Assembly (NCBI GenBank): GCA_022792945.1
Contig: JAAWBZ010000033.1
Location: 1 to 64,000 of the forward strand
Origin: Oscillospiraceae bacterium
Lineage (GTDB): Bacteria; Bacillota; Clostridia; Oscillospirales; Oscillospiraceae
DNA length: 64,000 nucleotides
Direction of reading: 5' to 3'
Made by a program: the position numbers and the translations under genes
Shown: piece by piece, positions 43,938 through 52,837 of the stretch
Layout: each line of letters starts with the position of its first letter
How positions within the stretch are numbered: position 1 is the stretch's first letter
The notes under the pieces: generated by a model
Told to the model about the DNA's origin: nothing
The model's input: the letters and a program-made list of their open reading frames with translations, nothing else
Database searches by the model: none

Positions 43938-44393
43938 CTACAGTCTCAGTCCCTTCACATCCTTCATGCGCTCGAGGATCACATGGCTCCGCAGGCTGCG
44001 GACGCCGCGCAGGCCGTCCAGCTCCCGGAGAAACGCCTCCAGCCGCTCCTGGCTGTCCGCCACCGCGTGGGCGTGAAGACAGCAGTCCCCTGTCATGCGG
44101 TACAGCTGCGTCACCGTCGCGTTGCCGCACAGCTGCGCGCTGACCGCCTCCAGCCGCTCCGGCGCCGCCTCGATCTCCAGATACAGCGAGTAAGCCCCGC
44201 TCAGCTTCTGGGGGTTGATGACCGTGGTGTACCCCTCGATGACGCCCCGGCGCTCCAGGGCCTCAATGTGCGCGCGCACCGCCACCCGGGATACGCCCAC
44301 CTGATCGCCGATCTCCGAGTAGGAAAGGCGCGCGTTGGCCGTCAGCAGCTCCAGGATCCGCTGGTCCAAGGGGTCCAATCCGTCTAAATACAT
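43938..44393 (-). CDS. Lrp/AsnC family transcriptional regulator
   Basis: A 151-residue regulator. The N-terminal helix-turn-helix (LDPLDQRILELLTANARLSYSEIGDQVGVSRVAVRAHIEALERRGVI) is followed by the RAM ligand domain (TGDCCLHAHAV). Lrp proteins sense amino acids as oligomers. It is divergent from the MATE exporter gene and a likely regulator of it and of itself. Confidence 0.92.
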   Translation of the reverse strand: MYLDGLDPLDQRILELLTANARLSYSEIGDQVGVSRVAVRAHIEALERRGVIEGYTTVINPQKLSGAYSLYLEIEAAPERLEAVSAQLCGNATVTQLYRMTGDCCLHAHAVADSQERLEAFLRELDGLRGVRSLRSHVILERMKDVKGLRL

Positions 44394-44464
44394 GGTATTC
44401 CGCTCCTTTTTTCCGGCAGACAGGATTGGAAAATGCTGTCATTGCCTGGATGATGGTCTCAGTA

Positions 44465-44533
44465 TACCACAACCCTGGCGAAAAAACAAATAGAAATATT
44501 CATGTTGACAAAAGAAATAAATACTGCTATTGT
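44465..44533. promoter_or_regulatory. Divergent overlapping promoters of lrp-like and MATE genes
   Basis: Rightward: TTGACA (44505-44510), 17 bp, TATTGT (44528-44533). Leftward: a TATACT -10 near 44460-44467 with TTGTTT 17 bp upstream. The AT-rich space between is where an Lrp operator would be expected. Confidence 0.55.
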
Positions 44534-44578
44534 ACTTACGAAACGATATATTAAGGTTACGAATCGGAGGAACCGGCC

Positions 44579-45901
44579 ATGCAGACCGACTTTACCACCG
44601 GCGCCATCACCGGGCGGCTGTTCCGCTTTGCCCTGCCGATGATGGTGGGGAATCTGCTGCAGCAGCTCTACAACATCGCCGATACCCTCATCGTGGGGAA
44701 GTACCTGGGGCCGGACGCTCTGGGGGCGGTGGGGTCCAGCTATACGCTGATGGTGTTTCTCACCTCCATCCTCCTGGGGCTGTGCATGGGCAGCGGCGCG
44801 GCCTTCTCCCAGTGGTACGGCCGGCGGGACCTGGAGCGGCTGCGGCAGGGGGCGTTCCTCTCCTTCTGCCTCATCGCCCTGCTGGCGCTGGCCCTGACGC
44901 TGGGAGCCTTTTTCGGTACCGAAGGGCTTTTGCGCCTCCTGCGGGTGCACCGCCGGGTGGTCCCGTGGATGCGGGCATACCTGCGGATCGTCTTTCTGGG
45001 CGTCCCGGCCACGTTCCTCTATAATTATTTCGCCACACTCCTGCGGGCGGTGGGGAACTCCGTGACGCCGCTGATTTTCCTGGGCGTGTCGGCGGTTTTA
45101 AACGTGGGGCTGGACCTGTGGTTTGTGCTGGGGCTGGGGTGGAGCGTCCGGGGCGCGGCGGCGGCCACGGTGCTCTCGCAGTACCTCAGCGGCGCGGGGC
45201 TGGCGGCCTACGCCCTGCTGGCCTGCCCGGACCTGCGGCCCCGGCGGCGGCACCTGCGCTGGAGCGGTCCGGTGGTGCAGGAGATCTCCGGGCTGAGCCT
45301 GCTCACCTGCGTGCAGCAGTCGGTGATGAACCTCGGCATCCTGATGGTTCAGGGGCTGGTCAACAGCTTCGGCCCCGCGGTGATGGCGGCGTTCGCAGCG
45401 GCGGTGAAGGTGGACTCCTTCGCCTATATGCCGGCCCAGGACTTCGGCAACGCCTTTTCCACCTTTGTGGCCCAGAACTACGGCGCGGGCCGCACGGACC
45501 GCATCCGGGCGGGACTCCGGCGGGCGGCGGCGGCCTCGGCGGGGTTCTGCGCGGCGGTGAGCGCGGCGGTGTACCTGCTGGCGGAGCCGCTGATGGGCCT
45601 CTTTGTGGAGGCCGGCGAGGCGGAGATCATCGCCGTGGGCGCGGCGTACCTGCGGATTGAGGGGGCGTTCTACTGCGGCATCGGCCTGCTGTTCCTCTGG
45701 TACGGCTGCTACCGGGCGGTGAAGCAGCCGGGGATGTCGGTGGCGCTGACCGCGGTATCCCTGGGCACCCGGGTAGCGCTGGCCTACGGGCTTTCAGCCA
45801 TTCCGGCGGTGGGGCTGTACGGCGTCTGGGCGTCGGTGCCCGTCGGGTGGCTCCTGGCGGATATTCTGGGCCTTTGGCGCTGGCGCCGTCTGCGGCTGTA
45901 G
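44579..45901 (+). CDS. MATE family efflux transporter
   Basis: A 440-residue exporter with twelve expected helices; family segments are RFALPMMVGNLLQQLYNIADTLIVGKYLG, SGAAFSQWYGRRD and the repeat VQQSVMNLGILMVQGLVNSFG. It is a different subgroup from the one at 25095. Its last 118 bp overlap the 3' end of the P-type ATPase gene on the other strand. Probably controlled by the divergent Lrp-type regulator. Confidence 0.9.
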   Translation: MQTDFTTGAITGRLFRFALPMMVGNLLQQLYNIADTLIVGKYLGPDALGAVGSSYTLMVFLTSILLGLCMGSGAAFSQWYGRRDLERLRQGAFLSFCLIALLALALTLGAFFGTEGLLRLLRVHRRVVPWMRAYLRIVFLGVPATFLYNYFATLLRAVGNSVTPLIFLGVSAVLNVGLDLWFVLGLGWSVRGAAAATVLSQYLSGAGLAAYALLACPDLRPRRRHLRWSGPVVQEISGLSLLTCVQQSVMNLGILMVQGLVNSFGPAVMAAFAAAVKVDSFAYMPAQDFGNAFSTFVAQNYGAGRTDRIRAGLRRAAAASAGFCAAVSAAVYLLAEPLMGLFVEAGEAEIIAVGAAYLRIEGAFYCGIGLLFLWYGCYRAVKQPGMSVALTAVSLGTRVALAYGLSAIPAVGLYGVWASVPVGWLLADILGLWRWRRLRL

Positions 45902-48516
45902 GCCGTGAGGAGCTTGCGCAGGAGGTCGAAGGGCACCACGGTGGCCGCCAGGGCCACCACCTGGAGGATGGTCTCCGCCGGCAGCGGCTCGGTGCGGAAG
46001 ACCGCGCTGCCATAGCGGATCAGCAGCAGCTGGATGCCTGACACCGCCGCCATGATGGCCAGAAACGCGCCGTTGCGCCCCAGGCTCCCCAGCAGGTTCA
46101 CCCGGTGGGTCCGTGCGTTGAAGGCGTTGAAGATGCCAGAGAAGATGAAGAGGGTGAAAAAGGCGGTCATGAAGCCCAGATAGTCGCTCTCATACCCGAA
46201 CCGCGCCCGGAAGTACGGCAGGCGCAGAAACGCCGCGCACAGGGCGATGGTGTAGGCGCCGGTGAGGACGATCTGCCCCAGCATCTCCCGGGAGAGAATG
46301 GGCTCACTGCGCCGCTTGGGCGCCTCACGCATATACCGCTCCAGGGGCGGCTCCCCGGCGAAGGCCAGACCGCCCAGGGTGTCCATGATGATGTTGATCC
46401 ACAGCATCTGCGTCACCGTCACCGGCGTCTCGATGCCGATGAACGGCGCGATCAGCGACACGCCCACGGCGCAGAGGTTCATGGTCAGCTGGAACACCAG
46501 GAATTTCCGGATGCTCCTGAAGATGGTCCGGCCGTAGAGGATGGCCCGGGCGATAGAGGCGAAATTGTCGTCCAGAATGACGATATCGCCGGCCTCCTTA
46601 GCCACCTCCGTGCCGCTGCCCATGGCGAAGCCCACGTCGGCACACTTGAGGGCCGGGGCGTCGTTGATGCCGTCGCCGGTCATGCCGGCCACCAGGCCCA
46701 GCTCCTGCGCCGCCCGCACCAGGCGGCTCTTGTCCCCGGGCAGCGCCCGGGCCACCACCCGCAGCCGGGGCAGCGCCGCGCGCAGGGCGGCGTCGCGCAT
46801 CCCGGCCAGCTCCTGGCTGGTGAGGACCAGGTCGCGCCCCGGCTCTGCGGCGATGCCGGCCTCCCGGGCGATGGCGAGGGCCGTATCCCGGTTGTCCCCG
46901 GTGATCATCACCACCTGGATGCCCGCCTCCCGGACCTGCCGGACCGCCCGGTCCACTCCGGGCCGGAGGCCGTCCCGGAGGCCCAGAAGGCCCAGAAAGG
47001 TCAGCGGTCCCCCGACGGGGGCGGCCGCCGCCGGGTCCGCCGCCGCCAGGGCCAGAACGCGCATCCCCGCCCCGGTCATGCGCCCCAGGGCCGCGCGGAC
47101 CATGGGCGGCACGCCGGCGCGGACGCGCCCCTGCCCGTCATAATGGGCGGTGCAGCGGGGCAGCAGAGCCTCCGGCGCGCCCTTGAACAGCAGCAGGTTC
47201 CGGTCGCCCCGCAGCCGCGCACAGGCGTACTTCCGCGCCGGGTCGAAGGGCAGGGCCATCTCCGCCGCCGCCGGGGTATCGAAGCCCGCCGCGAAGTCCA
47301 GCACCGCCCGGTCGGTGCTGTTGCCGCCCACGGCGCGCCCGCCGGAGAGCGCCGCCTCGTTGCAGTACCGGCAGGTCAGGGCGCACAGCTGCCGCAGGGC
47401 TGGGGACTTCACCTGCCGCAGCTGCGTGCAGCGCGTCCCATCGGCGAACACCAGCTGCTCCGCCTGCATCCGGCCCCGGGTCAGGGTGCCGGTCTTGTCG
47501 GTGAACAGGATATTCAGGCTCCCCGCCGTCTCGATGCCCACCAGCTTGCGCACCATCACATGGTCCCGCTTCATCCGTGCCATGTTGGACGAGAGGACCA
47601 CCGTGATCATCATGGGCAGCCCCTCCGGCACCGCCACCACCACCACTGCGATGGCCAGCAGCGCCGCGTGGAACAGGTGGCCGATGAGGGCCGAGGGCGT
47701 CTGCAATTCCGAGAGCACCGCCGCCCAGCGGAAACCGTTGTTCATGACCAGCGCGTGAAAAAGGTCGGCAAAGGCGACCAGGGCTGCGGCGGTGTAGCCC
47801 ATGCGGCTGATATCCCGGGCCAGGCCGGAAAGACGGGCCTTCATGGGGCTCTCGCCGCTGTCCTCCTGAAGCTCGGAGGCCAGCGCGCCGTAGAGCGTGG
47901 CGTCCCCCACCCGCTCCACGCGCATCACGCCCTGTCCCGCCGCGACCACGGCGCCGCGAAGCAGCTGGGATGGCTCCTCCGGCGACCAGCGCCGGGGGCC
48001 TTTTCCGTTCCAGGGAACCTTCTCCGCCTCGCGGCTCTCGCCGTTGAGGGGCGACTGGTCCACCTGGAGCGCCCCGGAGAGCAGCAGGCCGTCGGCGGGG
48101 ATCTTCTCGCCGGCCTGCAGGAGCACCAGGTCGCCCACCACCACCTCCGCCACCGGGATCACCTGGAGCCCCTCCCGCCGCTGGACGCGGCACTGGGTCC
48201 TGGCGGCCTCCTCCTGGAGCCGTTGGAAGGCCGACTCGCTGCCGTACTCCGAGAGGGAGGAGACAAAGGTCGCCAGGAACACCGCCGCGCCGATGCCCAC
48301 CGGCTCGAACCAGCTGTGCTCCCGCAGGGACACCAGCACGTTGAGGGCCAGAGCGGCCAGGAGAATTTTGATGATGGGGTCCCCGAAGCTGGCAGCAAAC
48401 TGCCGCCAGAAGGACCTGCGCCGCCGCCGGGTAAAGGCGTTGGCCCCGTGCCGCCGGCGCGACGCCTCCACCTCGCCCCGGCTCAGTCCCCGCAGTCTCT
48501 CCGTTTCTACCGACAT
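45784..48516 (-). CDS. Calcium-translocating P-type ATPase
   Basis: A 910-residue cation pump of the PMCA/SERCA class. Landmarks: actuator DQSPLNGES (TGES-type), helix 4 motif VVVAVPEGLPMM, phosphorylation site DKTGTLTRG (Asp near 338), TGDNRDTA and MTGDGINDAPALKCADVGFAMG, with six to ten helices. The C-terminal tail is unusually basic and then low-complexity (YSRRRRQRQRPRIS), and this tail is the part that overlaps the MATE gene, so the ancestral end may have been earlier. Confidence 0.92.
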   Translation of the reverse strand: MSVETERLRGLSRGEVEASRRRHGANAFTRRRRRSFWRQFAASFGDPIIKILLAALALNVLVSLREHSWFEPVGIGAAVFLATFVSSLSEYGSESAFQRLQEEAARTQCRVQRREGLQVIPVAEVVVGDLVLLQAGEKIPADGLLLSGALQVDQSPLNGESREAEKVPWNGKGPRRWSPEEPSQLLRGAVVAAGQGVMRVERVGDATLYGALASELQEDSGESPMKARLSGLARDISRMGYTAAALVAFADLFHALVMNNGFRWAAVLSELQTPSALIGHLFHAALLAIAVVVVAVPEGLPMMITVVLSSNMARMKRDHVMVRKLVGIETAGSLNILFTDKTGTLTRGRMQAEQLVFADGTRCTQLRQVKSPALRQLCALTCRYCNEAALSGGRAVGGNSTDRAVLDFAAGFDTPAAAEMALPFDPARKYACARLRGDRNLLLFKGAPEALLPRCTAHYDGQGRVRAGVPPMVRAALGRMTGAGMRVLALAAADPAAAAPVGGPLTFLGLLGLRDGLRPGVDRAVRQVREAGIQVVMITGDNRDTALAIAREAGIAAEPGRDLVLTSQELAGMRDAALRAALPRLRVVARALPGDKSRLVRAAQELGLVAGMTGDGINDAPALKCADVGFAMGSGTEVAKEAGDIVILDDNFASIARAILYGRTIFRSIRKFLVFQLTMNLCAVGVSLIAPFIGIETPVTVTQMLWINIIMDTLGGLAFAGEPPLERYMREAPKRRSEPILSREMLGQIVLTGAYTIALCAAFLRLPYFRARFGYESDYLGFMTAFFTLFIFSGIFNAFNARTHRVNLLGSLGRNGAFLAIMAAVSGIQLLLIRYGSAVFRTEPLPAETILQVVALAATVVPFDLLRKLLTAYSRRRRQRQRPRISARSHPTGTDAQTPYSPTAGMAESP

Positions 48517-48611
48517 ACCAAGCGCCTCCCCAAAGCCTTTTTGTACAGGCTATTGCCGCCGGCGCGGAAATATGCGTCCCGCCCCGCCGGCGGCTTTTGG
48601 CGCGCTTTGAG

Positions 48612-48640
48612 GATTGACATCGCCGGCGGCAGACGGTAGA
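48612..48640 (+). promoter_or_regulatory. Promoter of the aminotransferase gene
   Basis: TTGACA (48612-48617), 17 bp, TAGAAT (48635-48640), 40 bp before the ATG. Confidence 0.7.
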
Positions 48641-48680
48641 ATAGACCTATCAGTAAACGAGACGAAAGGGGAACTCACCT

Positions 48681-49955
48681 ATGACGCCATACGCCAACAT
48701 GACGCCCGCCGAGCTGCGGCAGGAGCACGAAGCCGTCTCCCAGGCCTTCGCCGCGGTGAAGGAGAAGCACCTCAAGCTGGATATGTCCCGCGGCAAGCCC
48801 GGAAAGGCGCAGCTGGACCTGGTCAGCGGCATTCTCACCGTGCTCTCCGACCCCGCCGACTGCCTGGACGGCGGGCTGGACACGCGCAACTACGGCGAGC
48901 TGGCAGGCCTCGCCTCCTGCCGGAAGCTGTTTGCCGAGCTGCTGGGCGTCAAGCCCGAGGAGGTCTTTGCCGGCGGCAACGCCAGCCTCAACCTGATGTA
49001 CGATGTCATCTCCAAGGCGTTCACCCACGGTCTGCTCCACAGTCCCCGGCCCTGGTCCCAGGAGAAAACCGTCAAATTCCTTTGCCCCTCCCCCGGCTAT
49101 GACCGCCATTTCAAGGTCACAGAATCCTTCGGCATGGAGCTCATCACCATCCCCATGACCGGCGCCGGACCCGACATGGACGCGGTGGAGGCCGCCGTGC
49201 AGGACCCGGCGGTCAAGGGCATCTGGTGCGTGCCCAAGTATTCCAACCCCCAGGGCATCATCTACTCCGACGAGACCATCGACCGCCTGGCGGCGCTGAA
49301 GCCCGCCGCTCCGGACTTCACCATCATGTGGGACAACGCCTACTGCATCCACGAGTTCGACGGCGGTTTTGTGCCCTTCCGGGACATTCTGACCCTCTGC
49401 CGCGAGGCGGGAAACCCGGATATGGTGTACGAGTTCGCCTCCACCTCCAAGGTCACGCTGCCCGGCGCGGGCGTGGCGGTGTTTGCCACCTCCGAGGCCA
49501 ACATGGCCTATATGAAAAAGCTCCTGAGCATCCAGGTTATCAGCTACGACAAGGTCAACCAGCTGCGCCACGTCCGCTACCTCCGGGACAAGGCCCACAC
49601 CCTGGAGCTGATGCAGCAGCACGCGGCAATCCTCAAGCCCAAGTTCGACGCCGTGGCCGACGCCCTGGAGCGGGAGATCCGCCCCCTGGGCATCGGCAGC
49701 TGGGCACGGCCCAAGGGCGGCTACTTCATCAGCTACGACGCCATGCCCGGCACGGCCAAGCGCGCGCTGGCGCTGTGCAAGGAGGCGGGCGTGGTGATGA
49801 CCGGGGCGGGCGCCACGTTCCCCTACGGCGTGGACCCGGACGACTCCAACATCCGCATCGCCCCCAGCCTCCCCCCGGTAGCCGAGCTGGAGCAGGCCAT
49901 TGAGGTATTCTGCATCTGTGTGCGCCTGGCAGCGCTGGAAAAGCTGATGCAATGA
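48681..49955 (+). CDS. Class If aminotransferase (aspartate aminotransferase-like)
   Basis: A 424-residue PLP enzyme. It matches the divergent Asp_aminotransf group of fold type I: LDMSRGKPGKAQLDL, AGGNASLNLMYDVI, WCVPKYSNPQGIIYSDETID and the PLP lysine in FASTSKVTLPGAGVAVF. By family it transfers the amino group of aspartate to 2-oxoglutarate. GGGGAACTCACC is a weak ribosome binding site. Monocistronic, with its own promoter and terminator. Confidence 0.9.
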   Translation: MTPYANMTPAELRQEHEAVSQAFAAVKEKHLKLDMSRGKPGKAQLDLVSGILTVLSDPADCLDGGLDTRNYGELAGLASCRKLFAELLGVKPEEVFAGGNASLNLMYDVISKAFTHGLLHSPRPWSQEKTVKFLCPSPGYDRHFKVTESFGMELITIPMTGAGPDMDAVEAAVQDPAVKGIWCVPKYSNPQGIIYSDETIDRLAALKPAAPDFTIMWDNAYCIHEFDGGFVPFRDILTLCREAGNPDMVYEFASTSKVTLPGAGVAVFATSEANMAYMKKLLSIQVISYDKVNQLRHVRYLRDKAHTLELMQQHAAILKPKFDAVADALEREIRPLGIGSWARPKGGYFISYDAMPGTAKRALALCKEAGVVMTGAGATFPYGVDPDDSNIRIAPSLPPVAELEQAIEVFCICVRLAALEKLMQ

Positions 49956-49973
49956 TTCCCAACTGAAAAGTAC

Positions 49974-50014
49974 GCCGCGCCGGAGCTCCCCTCGGGGGAG
50001 GCTCCGGCGCGGTT
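49974..50014 (+). terminator. Terminator of the aminotransferase gene
   Basis: GCGCCGGAGC and GCTCCGGCGC close a long stem around CTCCCC/GGGGAG, followed by GTTCGTCTT. Confidence 0.75.
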
Positions 50015-50018
50015 CGTC

Positions 50019-50453
50019 TTATAAATAGCTTTGCAGGTCCCGCGAAAGCCGCTGCTCCGCCTGGATCAGCTGGCTGGCCAGGGAACGGGCCTCCGGGGAG
50101 GCGTCAGGGTAGCGGTTGCAGTAGCGGTGCAGGAGCTTGACGCCCTGGTTGCACCCGTCCACCATCAGGTCCGCCACCGACTGGTCGCCGGGCTGCAGGG
50201 CCAGCTTCAGGTTGGTTTTCATCCAGCTCATCCCCTTGGCCACAGGGCTGGGGCGCTTGCTGTCGGCCTTGCACTGGCGCAGCAGCGACTGGGCCTGGTC
50301 CCGCAGCAGCTCGTGGGCGCGGCGGCAGTTGCTCAGCTCCTGGCGCAGGTGGAAGCTCTCCACCATCGGCAGGACCTCGTTGATCGAGCTGACCGCCATC
50401 TGGATGCCCAAGTCACATTCGCCCAGCAGCCGGCGGGTGTCGTCATGTTCCAT
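50019..50453 (-). CDS. Hypothetical helical protein
   Basis: A 144-residue soluble protein predicted to be all helical (ECDLGIQMAVSSINEVLPMVES; RRAHELLRDQAQSLLRQ), probably a four-helix bundle of ferritin-like or DUF2383-like shape; no metal-ligand motif is evident. GGGAGG precedes the ATG. Function unknown. Confidence 0.7.
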   Translation of the reverse strand: MEHDDTRRLLGECDLGIQMAVSSINEVLPMVESFHLRQELSNCRRAHELLRDQAQSLLRQCKADSKRPSPVAKGMSWMKTNLKLALQPGDQSVADLMVDGCNQGVKLLHRYCNRYPDASPEARSLASQLIQAEQRLSRDLQSYL

Positions 50454-50507
50454 GTTGGTCGCCTCCCGTCCTCGTTTTGAGAATAGGATGCACCGATTTC
50501 CGCCAGA

Positions 50508-50957
50508 CTATCCTGATTTGCCGCAAAGTTCCGATAAAAGCCGCCGCAGGGCGGTCTCAAAGGCGATATCCTCCGCGGCGGTCCGGCGGCGCGGCCCCCT
50601 GAGCCGTCCGCCGCCGCGGCGGACGCGCTGAGCGGCGTGGCGGACAGCCAGGAGGGCGTCGATGTTGTCCGGGCCGTAGAGGAGGCCGTCCTGCCGGATG
50701 GGATGCGCGCCGCGGCCGAGGCACATGGCGGCGAGGCCGTAGTCCTGTGTCACCACCACATCGCCGGGGCGCAGCCGGTCCACCAGGGCAAAGTCCACGC
50801 TGTCGGCCCCCTGGTCCACCACGATGGTCTCCGCGCCGGGGCGGGCGAGCTGGTGGGCGGTGTCGCACAGCAAAAGGCAGGCAACGCCAAAATCCCGCGC
50901 CGCAGCCAGGGTGCAGTCCACCACCGGGCAGGCGTCCGCGTCAATGAGGATCCGCAT
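50508..50957 (-). CDS. YaiI/YqxD family protein (DUF188)
   Basis: A 149-residue protein with the family signature RILIDADACPVVDCTLAAA, VDQGADSVDFALVDRL and VVTQDYGLAAMCLGRGA. The fold is PIN-like and the function is unknown. GGAGGGG precedes the ATG at 50957 and directly follows the repeat element at 50972. Confidence 0.92.
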   Translation of the reverse strand: MRILIDADACPVVDCTLAAARDFGVACLLLCDTAHQLARPGAETIVVDQGADSVDFALVDRLRPGDVVVTQDYGLAAMCLGRGAHPIRQDGLLYGPDNIDALLAVRHAAQRVRRGGGRLRGPRRRTAAEDIAFETALRRLLSELCGKSG

Positions 50958-50971
50958 GAAACCCCTCCATC

Positions 50972-51090
50972 AAAAGTTTCGCCGGCCTTTTCAAAGGCCG
51001 CAGAGTCCAGAGGCAGCGCCTCTGGCCGCCATCCGCAGACGGCGAAATCCCCCCAAGAGGTCTGGAGGACCCTGCTAAGGGGTCCTCCAG
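50972..51090 (+). repeat. Modular palindromic repeat, copy B (largest copy)
   Basis: Arm AAAAGTTTCGCCG, hairpin GGCCTTTTCAAAGGCC, hairpin CCAGAGGC-AGC-GCCTCTGG, arm CGCAGACGGCGAAATCCCC, then a terminator-like stem CTGGAGGACCC / GGGTCCTCCAG with loop TGCTAAG. It lies between deoD and yaiI, both leftward. Confidence 0.75.
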
Positions 51091-51112
51091 CGCTTTCGTC
51101 TATCACACGGTA

Positions 51113-51856
51113 TCAAACCGTCTCCAGCTTCACCGCCGTTTCCAATGCCAGACGGATCATATCGGTGAAGGTGTTCTGCCGGTCCAGGGCTGAAAGGTGC
51201 TCGTCCGTCACCAGATGGTCCGAGATCGTGCACATGGCCAGGGCGCGGCCACCGTGGCGGGCGGCGCTGCAGTAGAGCGCCGCCGCCTCCATCTCCACCG
51301 CCAAAGCCCCCATCTTCGCCCACAGGGCGTTGACGCGGCGGCTCTCGGGCAGGTCGTCATCGTCGTTGTAGAAGCGGTCGGTGCTCACCAGATTGCCCAC
51401 CCGGCAGGGCAGGCCCATGCCCTCCGCCGTCTCCACGCAGGCGCGCAGCAGCGTGAAGTCCGCGATGGGCGCGAACACCCCCGGCAGGCCGTACTGCTCA
51501 GGAAAATGCGAATCGGTGCAGGCCGCCTGGCCCAGGACAATGTCCCGCAGGGCCACCGAGCCGTGCAGCGCCCCCGCCGAGCCGATGCGCAGGATGCTGC
51601 GCACGCCGAATTCCCGGAACAGCTCCTGGGAGTAGATGCCCATGGACGGCATCCCCATGCCGCTGGCCATCACCGAGACGCGGACGCCCTTGTAGTCGCC
51701 GGTGTAGCCCTGGACGCCGCGGACGTTGTTGACCAGCTTCGCGTTTTCCAGGAATTTTTCCGCGATCAGCTGCGAGCGCAGCGGGTCGCCGGGCATCAGA
51801 ACGGTTTGGGCAAAGTCGCCGCGGGCGGCGGCAATGTGCGGGGTAGGACAGGACAT
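51113..51856 (-). CDS. deoD: Purine-nucleoside phosphorylase, DeoD type
   Basis: A 247-residue hexameric-type phosphorylase cleaving purine nucleosides to base and ribose-1-phosphate. Motifs: VLMPGDPLRSQLIAEKFL, ASGMGMPSMGIYSQELF, RIGSAGAL and MEAAALY, with the catalytic Asp in TISDHLVT. Cytoplasmic. AAAGGAGTGG precedes the ATG. Its promoter (51887-51915) lies on the end of the anti-sigma-like gene. Confidence 0.95.
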   Translation of the reverse strand: MSCPTPHIAAARGDFAQTVLMPGDPLRSQLIAEKFLENAKLVNNVRGVQGYTGDYKGVRVSVMASGMGMPSMGIYSQELFREFGVRSILRIGSAGALHGSVALRDIVLGQAACTDSHFPEQYGLPGVFAPIADFTLLRACVETAEGMGLPCRVGNLVSTDRFYNDDDDLPESRRVNALWAKMGALAVEMEAAALYCSAARHGGRALAMCTISDHLVTDEHLSALDRQNTFTDMIRLALETAVKLETV

Positions 51857-51884
51857 TGGGAACCACTCCTTTTTCCAGTTTCCC

Positions 51885-52835
51885 CTATTGTACCGCGTTC
51901 CGGCCTGGAACGCAAGTCCCCTGTTTCGCCGCCACGGCCCGGAGGACCGAAAGATATTCCTCCTGGCTGAGGTTTTCCGTCACCACCTCGAAATAAAGCC
52001 CCCCCAGCTGGAACTGCGCCTGGAACACGTGGCAGTATCCCGCGGGCTGGTTGGGTCCGTTCTCCACCACGGTGTAGGGTCCGTAGGGCATGGAGCGGTG
52101 GCCCAGGAGCATGGACACGCCCGATACGGTGGAGTGCAGCTGCTCGTCCTCGAACACCAGCACGGCGCAGTGAAAGACGGGCTGGGTGCTGACAGTCATG
52201 GTGACGCTGCGCTCCAGAGGGTCGTATTCCTTGCTGCCGGGGTCTTCGCACCAGGAAAGGGCGAACTGATCCCAGAGCACTCCCTCGGCGTCGCAGTAGA
52301 GCCACCGGCTGTCCGCGTCAAAGGCCGGCTCCAGCCCCGCCGGCAGCGCCTCCGGCCGGGGGTCCCAGCCCCAGTAGGCCAGGATCTGCTCCAGCGTCCA
52401 TTCCTCCTGGTTCTGCTGCAGGATCTGCATCCGCTCCAGGCTGGGCGCGGCATCCGCCTGCTGGGTTTCGTCCAGCTCATGGATGTGGATCTCGTCCGGC
52501 GGCAGAGCGGGCGCCTCCGGCAGTTCGGGCGCTTCAGGTGTTTCGGACGGTTCGGCGGTCTCCGGCGCAGTCTCGGCCGGCGTCTCCCGCGGCTCGTCAA
52601 TCGGCGGGGCGACCGCGGCAGGGCCGTCAGGGAGGGGTGCGGGCGTTTGGGGCGCCAGCCGCGGCAGCAGCGCCGCCCCCGCCAGCAGTACGACGGCAGC
52701 GGCCGCCGCGCTGGCCAGGTACCGCGCGGCAAAACGGCGGGGCTTTCGCGTCCGGATGCGGCGCAGCATGGTTTCGGCGTCCCAGTCGGGGACAGACGGG
52801 GCCGTCACCTGGCGGAAAAATTCATGGGTCTGCAT
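51885..52835 (-). CDS. Membrane protein paired with ECF sigma factor (putative anti-sigma factor)
   Basis: A 316-residue protein with a short cytoplasmic part (about 1-36), one membrane helix (YLASAAAAAVVLLAGAALL), a Pro/Glu-rich linker of about 60 residues and an extracellular domain with no family I recognise. No HxxxCxxC zinc anti-sigma motif is present in the cytoplasmic part. Gene order directly after an ECF sigma gene (3 bp apart) suggests it holds or senses for that sigma factor. AAAGGTGG precedes the ATG at 52835. Confidence 0.65.
   Translation of the reverse strand: MQTHEFFRQVTAPSVPDWDAETMLRRIRTRKPRRFAARYLASAAAAAVVLLAGAALLPRLAPQTPAPLPDGPAAVAPPIDEPRETPAETAPETAEPSETPEAPELPEAPALPPDEIHIHELDETQQADAAPSLERMQILQQNQEEWTLEQILAYWGWDPRPEALPAGLEPAFDADSRWLYCDAEGVLWDQFALSWCEDPGSKEYDPLERSVTMTVSTQPVFHCAVLVFEDEQLHSTVSGVSMLLGHRSMPYGPYTVVENGPNQPAGYCHVFQAQFQLGGLYFEVVTENLSQEEYLSVLRAVAAKQGTCVPGRNAVQ
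51887..51915 (-). promoter_or_regulatory. deoD promoter with palindromic spacer
   Basis: Leftward TTGCGT (51915-51910), 17 bp, TACAAT (51892-51887). The -35/spacer contains GTTCC-AGGCC-GGAAC. It matches the pyridoxal kinase promoter at 24 of 29 positions. Confidence 0.6.
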
Positions 52836-52837
52836 GG

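Noticed and set aside
46105-48639. An 844-residue rightward ORF under the P-type ATPase
   Set aside because: Shadow of the ATPase gene.
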